This document shows positions 32,746 to 40,206 of a stretch of 64,000 nt of DNA, one piece after another. Numbering within the stretch: the stretch's first letter is position 1; each line of letters begins with the position of its first letter. The notes under the pieces are model-generated. The model worked only from the letters and a program-made list of their open reading frames with translations, was not told the origin of the DNA and searched no databases. Made by a program: the position numbers and the translations under genes. Location: the NCBI GenBank assembly GCA_019637645.1, contig JAHBVH010000016.1:54533-118532 (forward strand), given 5' to 3'. Origin of the DNA: Caldilineaceae bacterium. Lineage in GTDB: Bacteria; Chloroflexota; Anaerolineae; Caldilineales; Caldilineaceae.

Positions 32746-34557
32746 ATGTTTGACGAGATTTTAGCGCAGTGCATCGAAGCACTCGAACAAGGCGCAACCA
32801 TTGAAGAATGTTTGGAGCAACACCCCGCTCATGCCACTGCATTAGCGCCATTGCTTCAATTGGTTGCGGACCTCAAGCGGGAGGCGGATGTCAGCTTGTC
32901 GCTACGGGCTTTTGCTCGTGGCCGTGCGCAGTTGGCGGCCCACGCACGAGGAGTTCAATCATCGCCAACCCATGGGCCGCGTCATCGCCAACCCATGTTT
33001 GCGCCGGTAAATCCCGTTCGGCCACCAGCCCACCGCAGACAACAGCCACCCGTACCGGCCCAAAATGGCCGAACGCCAACCCGCCGTCCGCTGCCAACTC
33101 AGCGGCCCTGGGGCAGGCTCGGCGGGCCGCGCCGGTTGAAGCTCGCCATCATGCTCTTGGCCTTTGTCGGGATCATCAGCTTTGTACATGGGATCACCGT
33201 GAGTCTACCAGGGAGTGGCCTCTATGCCGTGCGTACCACAGGCGAACGCCTTGTCGGTGTGCTTATGCGCGCGGCTGGGGAAGAGATCAGCTGGCACACC
33301 GCCCAGGCCGAACATCAGCTCCAGGAACTGGCAAGCCTCTCCGCCACGGAAAGCGCAGCAGGCCAAGCCTTAGCACAAACAGCGGCAGACCATTGGCGGG
33401 CGGCTTTGGCGGCAACGGCACGCCTGCCACGCCAGGAACGCACGGCTCGCTTAGTCAACGCCCTGGCTCGCCTACAACAATACCAAACAGAATGGAGCGC
33501 GACCGCGACACCGGCCACCCTGACCGCCGCGCGCGCCGTTGCGCCGATGATCAGCGCGGGTGAACAGCTGCTAGCAGAAACCATGGTAAGCGAGAGCACA
33601 GCGACAGCTACCCCAACCGTAACGGCACCAACGTTAACACACACAAGCACAGTACCCCCGACCGCAACCGCAACGGTGCCGCCAACCGCCACGACCACCC
33701 CCCTCCTACAAGCCAGCCCAACCGTGATCTCGTCGGGGCCGGTGCTGATTGCTTCGGCAACACCAACACCCGTTATTGAAGTTTCACCGACGATCCCGGT
33801 AGTCATACCGCCGACGGCCACGCCAACCTTACTGCCCACTGTGCCACCAACGGTTACCCCTTTGCCGGTCATGACCATCGAGATGCCACAGCAAGAAGCG
33901 ACCCAAGCTGAAAGCCGCGACGATGATGATTCGGAGCAGGATGATTCGGAGCAGGATGATTCGGAACAGGATGATTCGGAACAGGATGATTCAAACGAAG
34001 CGCAGAACAATCTGACAGCTTCAACGCCGCTGCCCCTTGCCCCTGTCGTCGGAACCCCAGCCATAGAGACGCCTACGGTGGCTCAGCCCGAAGTGTTGGC
34101 AACAGCCACACCAACAGCGGAAGTGACCGCGACAAGTATGGCGACGGCAATCCCAACCGAGGTTCCGCACCTCACCCCAGGCCAGACAGCCATAGCCACG
34201 ATCGCCATAGCGACGGTAGCCCCGGTCTTGCCAACCGAAACAGGCGCACCTACCGCAACCCGGGTGGCACCCACGGCAACGGTAGCCGCAACCGCAACGC
34301 CAAGGCCCCCTACGCCGCCCACCGCGACCAAAACGCCCAAGCCGACCCCAACGCCGGATGACGATGATGACGATGACGACGACAAGGATGAGGCCCCAAC
34401 GCCACCGTCTACGGCTCAGCCTACGCTTCAACCGACCACCAATCCGACAGCTGATCCAGGTGAAGGCACCATTTCAGCGCCAGCCACACCGGTCAGTACA
34501 CCGCTAGGGCTCCCGACTCTTTCCCTAAGCGAAGCAACAAAAACACCGCGCCCGTAA
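32746..34557 (+). CDS. DUF5667-like membrane protein, likely partner of the ECF sigma factor
   Basis: A 603-residue protein. Residues 1-60 are helical and acidic (EILAQCIEALEQGATIEECLEQHP, ALAPLLQL), common in proteins encoded next to ECF sigma factors. A single membrane helix lies near 130-150 (LAIMLLAFVGIISFV). A DUF5667-type region follows (LPGSGLYAVRTTGERL, then helical repeats). The remaining 350 residues are Thr/Pro/Ala linker with a DDSEQ repeat and a second Asp run. It may hold the sigma factor at the membrane and sense envelope state. The start at 32746 overlaps no other gene; a TTG 9 bases earlier is possible. Confidence 0.7.
   Translation: MFDEILAQCIEALEQGATIEECLEQHPAHATALAPLLQLVADLKREADVSLSLRAFARGRAQLAAHARGVQSSPTHGPRHRQPMFAPVNPVRPPAHRRQQPPVPAQNGRTPTRRPLPTQRPWGRLGGPRRLKLAIMLLAFVGIISFVHGITVSLPGSGLYAVRTTGERLVGVLMRAAGEEISWHTAQAEHQLQELASLSATESAAGQALAQTAADHWRAALAATARLPRQERTARLVNALARLQQYQTEWSATATPATLTAARAVAPMISAGEQLLAETMVSESTATATPTVTAPTLTHTSTVPPTATATVPPTATTTPLLQASPTVISSGPVLIASATPTPVIEVSPTIPVVIPPTATPTLLPTVPPTVTPLPVMTIEMPQQEATQAESRDDDDSEQDDSEQDDSEQDDSEQDDSNEAQNNLTASTPLPLAPVVGTPAIETPTVAQPEVLATATPTAEVTATSMATAIPTEVPHLTPGQTAIATIAIATVAPVLPTETGAPTATRVAPTATVAATATPRPPTPPTATKTPKPTPTPDDDDDDDDDKDEAPTPPSTAQPTLQPTTNPTADPGEGTISAPATPVSTPLGLPTLSLSEATKTPRP
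33928..33987 (+). repeat. 15-bp tandem repeat, four units, coding
   Basis: Unit GATTCGGAGCAGGAT (two units have GAA for GAG) at 33928, 33943, 33958 and 33973. It encodes DSEQD repeats in the extracytoplasmic linker. Confidence 0.9.
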
Positions 34558-34780
34558 GTCCATTTCCCGATTGCCCCAGCGCGACAACATATACCTCAGC
34601 TATACCTTGCTTCTATATCCTCATCTATTCCTTTTCTCTTCTCTTCTGCCTATACTCTAGTGGAGCAAAACACGGTTGGCGATGCAGCGAGCGCTTTTAG
34701 CTCGGAGATAACCGATCAAGCTTTGGGCGTAAGACCGTTGCTGCTCATCTCATCCATCAACGAAAGCAGAAGGAAATTCT

Positions 34781-34975
34781 ATGTTGAACCGCATGACACC
34801 CAAGTCCTTAGTAACAGCCCGCGCCATTGCTCTTCCTTTAGACGGCGAAGAGGCTTTGGAAGGGATGAATGCAGCCCCCGCGAATCGTTTATCGCTCTAC
34901 ACCGTGGCTGTTGTTTTGCGGCTGGGCCTAGTAGCCGCGATTCTGTTAAAAGCCTTTGCCATTTGGCAGTGGTAA
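34781..34975 (+). CDS. Small membrane protein
   Basis: A 64-residue peptide with a polar N-terminus and one C-terminal membrane helix (LYTVAVVLRLGLVAAILLKAF) ending IWQW. AAGGA lies 6-7 bases before the ATG. I recognise no family. It follows the sigma/anti-sigma pair by about 220 bases. Confidence 0.45.
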   Translation: MLNRMTPKSLVTARAIALPLDGEEALEGMNAAPANRLSLYTVAVVLRLGLVAAILLKAFAIWQW

Positions 34976-35705
34976 GTTAGGAGTGGTAAAGCACCCAACA
35001 TACCCACTTCCATCAACCACAGCGGCGGAGAAACGAAGGCTCTATGCTGGCCGACCGGGTAGAGAACCTCTATCCCCCTTACAGGGACATGCCAACAGAG
35101 CGCATGAAGACGCTATACAGCAAGCACGAGCAGAGGTAGCAACGTTAGTGAGTGGCTTCCCACCGAAATGAATGTCATGCCATTATTTTGCATGATTATC
35201 CTGACCCAGCTGCGATTGCCTTCGCCCATCGTTTGATCAGTCGCCAATCTCCTCTTGACTGATATTCTCTAGCTGGGCAACCCTACGTCACCAACAAAAT
35301 ATTGCTTGCGCTGGCTTCTATGAGTGCTGCGTTCAATCTGCGTCCTCCCCTGTGCTAGACGCTCCTTCTCTGAACGCTCCTTCTTTGGACGCGTCAACCC
35401 TACACTATATCCTGCTACTGTATCTAGGTAGATTCATTTGAACTCTTTTACTTTATAAACTAGGGACATATCGTTTATAGAATTAGGCGTTACGCACTAA
35501 CTTAGACCAAACCTATCAAGTCTCTAGTTACCCAGCCAGCTGCGTAACTTCTAAGAACGCAATCGGTTAAGAACGCAATCGGTAGCAGCGCTACCCAGTG
35601 AAATGCACATCATCTGTTCACCCTAGGCATACGCGGCTGGGCTATCCGAATAGATCCCAAGCGTATAGGGCCTTATTAATAAGCTGACGAGAAGGAGAAA
35701 TGATT
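34976..35705. other. Intergenic region upstream of the Crp/Fnr gene
   Basis: About 730 bases. It contains an inverted, partly deleted palindromic element (35489-35548) and a duplicated 15-base sequence AAGAACGCAATCGGT (35553 and 35569). The rest is AT-richer than the flanks and shows no coding pattern. Confidence 0.45.
35489..35548 (-). repeat. Palindromic intergenic repeat, copy 5 (opposite orientation, internal deletion)
   Basis: Both ends are intact (GTTACGCA and TGCGTAAC). Read on the minus strand it continues CAGCTGGCTGGGTAACTAGAG like the other copies, but one arm of the central palindrome is missing, giving 60 bases where copy 1 has 75. Confidence 0.75.
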
Positions 35706-36446
35706 ATGGCCGTTTCTGTGATGCCCCAAGTCGCGTCGACCTTTGATCAAACATTGACGGCGCTGCCGGCCAAGCTGAATAATGTTCCGCAAGACTATCG
35801 CGAGCTGAAGTCACTCTTCATGACCCTACGCCAAGAAGACGAAGCCTTTAAGCGGGCCATTCGCGTTTCTCATTTCAAGGCCAAAAGCTGTGTGGCAACA
35901 GCCCAGGACTTATCCGAAAAAATGTATTTATTGATGAAAGGCCGCGTGCATTTAGTCTGCCGGAATGAACAGACCGGCGTCCAGATTGTGATTACGACGC
36001 TGGAGCCGGGTGCTATTTTTGGGCAGGGCGCCGTGAGCGCGCTGGGGGGCAAATCGCTCAAATTTGTGGAAGCTATGGATGATGTCACCCTGTGGACCAT
36101 TCCAACCGAAGCGGCCACGGCCGTCATTCTCCGCTACCCGATTCTTAGTTGGGGTCTTTTACAGACCTATGCGGCACGGTTAGCCCAAGTGGAAGATCGC
36201 CTAGAGGCGGTTGCCCACAAAAAGCTACCGGCGCGCTTGGCCGAACTGCTCTTGAAACTATCGGATCAAAACCACGAATTATATGGGGTCAGCCATCAAG
36301 TCCTGGCCGACCACCTGGGCACCTACCGAGAGACGGTTAGCAGTATTCTGCGCAACTTTAAACAAGAGCGCTTGCTGGTGCTAGGCTATCGCAAGATCAA
36401 ACTGCTCGATTTGGAGACGCTCGAAGAGATTGCGGGCGTCTGGTAG
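35706..36446 (+). CDS. Crp/Fnr-family transcription regulator
   Basis: A 246-residue protein. A cyclic-nucleotide-binding-like beta-roll is at about 45-145 (MYLLMKGRVHLVCRN, LEPGAIFGQGAV), followed by the dimer helix. The C-terminal winged helix-turn-helix has HQVLADHLGTYRETVSSILRNF, the DNA-recognition pattern of the family. No N-terminal Fe-S cysteine cluster is seen, and the cAMP-contact Arg is not obvious, so the effector is open. The ATG at 35706 has AGGAG 8 bases upstream and is better placed than the ATG at 35700. Confidence 0.9.
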   Translation: MAVSVMPQVASTFDQTLTALPAKLNNVPQDYRELKSLFMTLRQEDEAFKRAIRVSHFKAKSCVATAQDLSEKMYLLMKGRVHLVCRNEQTGVQIVITTLEPGAIFGQGAVSALGGKSLKFVEAMDDVTLWTIPTEAATAVILRYPILSWGLLQTYAARLAQVEDRLEAVAHKKLPARLAELLLKLSDQNHELYGVSHQVLADHLGTYRETVSSILRNFKQERLLVLGYRKIKLLDLETLEEIAGVW

Positions 36447-36527
36447 TACAAGGAGTCGTTTCGCGCTAGCTGGCGAGCAGGAGAGACTGCCAACCGCAAC
36501 GTTATCAATCTTACAGGAGGAACAGTG

Positions 36528-36863
36528 ATGCCAAAGCAACCGACAACCACCGTGACCCACGATGACCAAGCGGTGCTTTCCACCGCGGAATGCGCCGAGG
36601 TGATCATCGAGACTGTGGCCCAATTGCGGACAGAAGCCGGGCTCAGCGCTGACCAGGATATCTCGATCTATGTGACGGACGCGCAGCTAATTCGTAGCAC
36701 CCTGACCGAACGAGGCGATTATATTCGGGAAAAGACCCACGCTATCGATCTGGTACGCACCAATGTCAAGGCTGGGATTCCTATGCCTGCCCATCTTCCC
36801 CAAAAGGAACTGCATAGCCTCAACGATGGGCCAGCGACCATTGCGATCGAGGAGAGTAAGTAG
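36528..36863 (+). CDS. Stand-alone DUF5915 / IleRS C-terminal-like protein
   Basis: A 111-residue protein whose residues about 15-85 resemble the C-terminal DUF5915 region of isoleucyl-tRNA synthetases: a helix with VAQLRTEAGLSADQDISIYV, a turn, then GDYIREKTHAIDL. It has no synthetase core. It could be a free tRNA- or protein-binding module. A strong AGGAGG is 7 bases before the ATG. It follows the Crp/Fnr gene by 80 bases and ends at a strong hairpin. Confidence 0.6.
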   Translation: MPKQPTTTVTHDDQAVLSTAECAEVIIETVAQLRTEAGLSADQDISIYVTDAQLIRSTLTERGDYIREKTHAIDLVRTNVKAGIPMPAHLPQKELHSLNDGPATIAIEESK

Positions 36864-36871
36864 GAGCGTGG

Positions 36872-36924
36872 GACAGCGCGAGAGTAGGACAGTAACTGTT
36901 TTACTGTCCTACTCTCGCGCTGTC
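36872..36924. terminator. Bidirectional intrinsic terminator
   Basis: Perfect 24-base arms (GACAGCGCGAGAGTAGGACA.. at 36872-36895 and 36901-36924) with a CTGTT loop, between two convergent genes. It overlaps the stop codon of the uridylyltransferase gene by two bases. A short T run exists only inside the loop. Confidence 0.7.
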
Positions 36925-38365
36925 ACTGGTTGGTCAAGTAGAAGGGTACTTGCTTGCGATTGTACAGCCAGATATCGCCCTCAAGGCCAACATTGGCGGC
37001 AAAGTAGATATCACCTTCCACATGGAGTTGGGTACAATTAACCAGCGAAGGCGCACCAAATTGGAAACGCTCTTTCAGCTGGTTGAACAGACCGTAGTAG
37101 TGCTTATCCAGATCGACCACCAACGCCCCAGCCACTTGGCGAGCGGGATTGACGTGGATGGTATAGTCATCGGCCAAGAGATAGGCATCCGACCATAAGG
37201 CTAGCAGGTCGTTGGTATTCTTGACGGGCAAGAAGCGGCTACGGGGGATCTCCATTGCTTGGGCCTGGGCAAAGAGGCCAATGGCATGGCCCATGGCGGT
37301 CTCTAGTTGATAGACCTTTGGGCTATCGGGCTGGGTGGGGTCCACTGCTTTTTCGTTACGGATCAGCGGTAGCTTCAGCACACCTTGGTGTTCCGCCAGC
37401 ATTCGCTGCAAGGTGGGCAGGTGAATCCAAAGATTGTTGGTATTAAAATATTGATAGCGATCAATGTCTTGAAATTCATGCAGCTCTTCGACAGGACACT
37501 GCGCAAGCTCGCGTAAAATCAAGCCTTGTTTGGGGTGTACAGCCAAGTGGCCCCCTTTGCTATCGGCGGGCTGACGTTTGGCAACCTCCATCAAAAAAGG
37601 CAATTCCTTCTGCGCTATATACCCCAAAATCGCCACATCCACCGTCGCGCCCAGATTATCGGCATTACTAATCAAGGCATATTCATACCCTTGTTCCAAT
37701 AACTTCGCGAGCATGCCACTGGTCTGCAACGCTAGATAAATGTCCCCATGCCCTGGGGGGCACCACTCTTTAGCTGGTTCAGCGGGCCAATGGACAGGCG
37801 TGCGATCCTCTTTCCAAATTTTGGGAATCTGATGTTGCAAAAAGTCCACCGGGACATCCTGTTCTAACAAGGTCGGGTAGGCCCGCAGCGCGGCGCGAGA
37901 TTCAGCCTGCGTATTAAAACTATTCATCAGCACAAGCGGCAGGCGTACACCATAGTGCTGGCGGGTATACAACACCTGGCGCGCAATAATGTCTAGAAAG
38001 GTCAAGCCATCTTTTACTTGCACCAGCGACTTGGGGCCGCGCATGCCCATGGTTGTGCCCAGGCCACCATTCAGCTTGATGACTACGGCCCGGCCAAGGG
38101 CAGCTTCACCCGCTTGGACATAATCGTCCAATTCCGTCGCTACGGGCAGTGAGGTCACCGGGTGAGCTTCTTGGCCCGACACATGTCCGGTGGCCCCATG
38201 GGCTAGCTGCTGATAGTAATAATAAAAAGCGCGTACAGCAGCGGCAGGCTGCCCCGCTTCTTGCATTTTCTGGGCGAAAGGGACAAACTCGGCAGCAAAT
38301 GCCTCCGCCTCCTGTGGCGAAGCACTCTGTTGTCTGGCTGCCATGACTTGTGGCCTTGCTTTCAT
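36923..38365 (-). CDS. UTP-glucose-1-phosphate uridylyltransferase, eukaryotic (UDPGP) type
   Basis: A 480-residue enzyme making UDP-glucose from UTP and glucose-1-phosphate. It has the UDPGP nucleotide motif KLNGGLGTTMGMRGPKS (97-113), LMNSFNT, PPGHGDIY near 210 and ISNADNLGATVD near 240, and NTNNLW. These mark the eukaryote-like family, not GalU. The last third is a left-handed beta-helix-like domain. AGGAG is 5 bases before the ATG. It would supply precursors for the surface glycans encoded elsewhere in the window. Confidence 0.92.
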   Translation of the reverse strand: MKARPQVMAARQQSASPQEAEAFAAEFVPFAQKMQEAGQPAAAVRAFYYYYQQLAHGATGHVSGQEAHPVTSLPVATELDDYVQAGEAALGRAVVIKLNGGLGTTMGMRGPKSLVQVKDGLTFLDIIARQVLYTRQHYGVRLPLVLMNSFNTQAESRAALRAYPTLLEQDVPVDFLQHQIPKIWKEDRTPVHWPAEPAKEWCPPGHGDIYLALQTSGMLAKLLEQGYEYALISNADNLGATVDVAILGYIAQKELPFLMEVAKRQPADSKGGHLAVHPKQGLILRELAQCPVEELHEFQDIDRYQYFNTNNLWIHLPTLQRMLAEHQGVLKLPLIRNEKAVDPTQPDSPKVYQLETAMGHAIGLFAQAQAMEIPRSRFLPVKNTNDLLALWSDAYLLADDYTIHVNPARQVAGALVVDLDKHYYGLFNQLKERFQFGAPSLVNCTQLHVEGDIYFAANVGLEGDIWLYNRKQVPFYLTNQ

Positions 38366-38387
38366 CGTAACTCCTATTCTCTTTTAG

Positions 38388-38420
38388 AGAGCTGCCAGGT
38401 TTTCCCAACCTGGCAGCTCT
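38388..38420. repeat. Short palindrome related to the repeat family
   Basis: AGAGCTGCCAGGTT / TTCCC / AACCTGGCAGCTCT, perfect 14-base arms, followed by GGCCTCCGTGCGTAGCTC that recalls the family's right end. It lies upstream of the uridylyltransferase gene. Confidence 0.7.
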
Positions 38421-38526
38421 GGCCTCCGTGCGTAGCTCTCAATACCCTACGCGAATTTTCTGAGAAAGCCATAGCATTGGGTATAGAAAAAGGACACATT
38501 TTTCGACAAGATGTCGTGCTAGCCGA

Positions 38527-38556
38527 ATGATGTCAAATGATGTCAAATGATGTCAA
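38527..38556. repeat. 10-bp tandem repeat, three units
   Basis: ATGATGTCAA repeated three times in the gap before the small membrane protein gene. Confidence 0.85.
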
Positions 38557-38660
38557 AGAGCAGGCAAAGACTAGGCAAAGATTGTATCTTGGCTCTGTGC
38601 CTTTTCCTATCGCCCCAGCGATCAGCCGCGCTATACTGGATTGTGTTGAAAGGAGGTATT

Positions 38661-38987
38661 ATGCAACAGCCACCTCGCCAACATACGACCTTTACAATCC
38701 ATGAGGCCAGCCTCCCTGCGCATCAACAGGTTTTTCTAAGCTTGCACTTTGCATGTTCGCCAACCAAGCAACGCCAAGTGCGTTGGTATCACCTGAGAAA
38801 TCGCCTGGGGTATCGCCCCGCCTACCATCCCTGGTTATTGAGCGGATTGGTGCTGATCTTCTTTTTCTGGCTCGAATGGAGCCAGCCATTGCCAGTCCAA
38901 ACAGCAGCCCAAACCGAAACGCCAACCGCGCAACCAGCGGTACCCTTGCCAATGGCAAAGCGATTCACACAACCATCCTACCCATAA
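38661..38987 (+). CDS. Small single-pass membrane protein ahead of the oxidase genes
   Basis: A 108-residue protein with one membrane helix at about 58-72 (WLLSGLVLIFFFWLEW), a basic N-terminal side and a Pro/Thr/Gln tail outside. AAAGGAGGT, the best ribosome-binding sequence in the window, is 3 bases before the ATG. It ends 9 bases before coxB. I recognise no family; a small oxidase assembly or accessory subunit is a fair guess from position. Confidence 0.55.
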   Translation: MQQPPRQHTTFTIHEASLPAHQQVFLSLHFACSPTKQRQVRWYHLRNRLGYRPAYHPWLLSGLVLIFFFWLEWSQPLPVQTAAQTETPTAQPAVPLPMAKRFTQPSYP

Positions 38988-38996
38988 GAACCTACC

Positions 38997-40112
38997 ATGC
39001 TGACCATGCCCATTCCGCACACAAGCAGAATTGTTCAGGCGCTCCCAGTTTGCAATGCCCTTGTTTTCAATCATTGTGGGGGCAAGCGTGCGCGCAGCGT
39101 ACCCCCGCCGACTAGCTGGCACCGTAGAATTGGTCCTGTCATGCTAGGGCTGGGCCTGACGCTGTTCCTCACCGGCTGTGGCGAGGCCCCCGCGATCTTC
39201 GATGCCGCCGGTGAAGCAGCCCGTGTGATCAATCGCCTTTGGTGGCTTCTCTTTGGCTTGGGCAGCGCCGTCTACGTGGTGGTCATGGGCTATCTGCTTT
39301 GGGCGCTCCATCGGCGGCGGCAAGCAGCCCCGATCAATGAGCTAGCGACGGGCGGGAGCACGCGCACGGTCGTTTGGGGTGGGATCATTATCCCCGCCAT
39401 CATTCTCCTCATCGTCTACGGCTTTTCGGTTAGAACCCTGTGGATCCTTTCGGCGCGAGCCGCCGATGCGCAGCTCGTGGTGGAAGTGATCGGCCACCAA
39501 TGGTGGTGGGAAGTGCGCTATCCTGAGCATGGGGTGATCACCGCCAATGAGATCCACATCCCCGTGGGCCAACCCGTGCAGATCAAACTCAGCTCGGCAG
39601 ATGTGATCCACAGCTTCTGGGTACCCGAATTGCATGGCAAGCTGGATATGATCCCTGGTCGCACCAACACCTTTTGGATCGAAGCCGACGAGGTGGGTGA
39701 ATTTTGGGGACTTTGTGCAGAATTTTGTGGGACCCAACATGCCAAGATGCTCTTCTTGGCGATTGCCATCCCGCCCACAGAATTTTCTGATTGGTTGGCC
39801 GCGCAACAGCAAGCCCCACCAGAACCGACAACGGCCCTCGCGGTGCTTGGGCAGCAGATCTTTCTCGACCGCCCCTGCGCCCAATGCCATGCCATTGCTG
39901 GCACCCCGGCGACAGGACGCTTGGGGCCTGACTTAACCCACTTGGCGAGCCGGCGGACGTTGGCCGCTGGCATCATGGAAAACAATCTAGGCAACTTGGG
40001 CGGCTGGTTGGTTGATCCACAACATACCAAAAGTGGCAATCTTATGCCAGCCAGTGTCCTCAGCGGCGAGGAACTCCAAGCGCTCTTAGCCTATCTGCAA
40101 ACATTGGAGTAG
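38997..40112 (+). CDS. coxB: Cytochrome c oxidase subunit II with fused cytochrome c domain
   Basis: A 371-residue protein of a caa3-type oxidase. A lipobox-like LTGC61 follows a hydrophobic segment, then two membrane helices (about 80-105 and 125-145) and the cupredoxin domain. CuA ligands are His205, Cys240, Glu242, Cys244, His248 and Met251 (GLCAEFCGTQHAKM). The C-terminal domain binds haem c through CAQCH at 294-298, with Met350 a likely axial ligand. It accepts electrons from cytochrome c or an equivalent carrier. There is no clear ribosome-binding site at the ATG, so coupling to the preceding small gene is likely. Confidence 0.95.
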   Translation: MLTMPIPHTSRIVQALPVCNALVFNHCGGKRARSVPPPTSWHRRIGPVMLGLGLTLFLTGCGEAPAIFDAAGEAARVINRLWWLLFGLGSAVYVVVMGYLLWALHRRRQAAPINELATGGSTRTVVWGGIIIPAIILLIVYGFSVRTLWILSARAADAQLVVEVIGHQWWWEVRYPEHGVITANEIHIPVGQPVQIKLSSADVIHSFWVPELHGKLDMIPGRTNTFWIEADEVGEFWGLCAEFCGTQHAKMLFLAIAIPPTEFSDWLAAQQQAPPEPTTALAVLGQQIFLDRPCAQCHAIAGTPATGRLGPDLTHLASRRTLAAGIMENNLGNLGGWLVDPQHTKSGNLMPASVLSGEELQALLAYLQTLE

Positions 40113-40113
40113 C

Positions 40114-40172
40114 GGGAGAGGGGCTAGCGACTGGAGGCTAGCGATTAGAGACTAGTCGCTAGTCTCTCTCCC
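40114..40172 (+). terminator. Long hairpin between coxB and coxAC
   Basis: GGGAGAGGGGCTAGCGACT pairs with AGTCGCTAGTCTCTCTCCC, 19-base arms with two mismatches and a 21-base loop. It has no T run, so it may lower downstream expression or stabilise the coxB message, not stop transcription. Confidence 0.45.
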
Positions 40173-40206
40173 CTTCCTCGGCACGATGCTAAAGGAGAGT
40201 GGTTCT

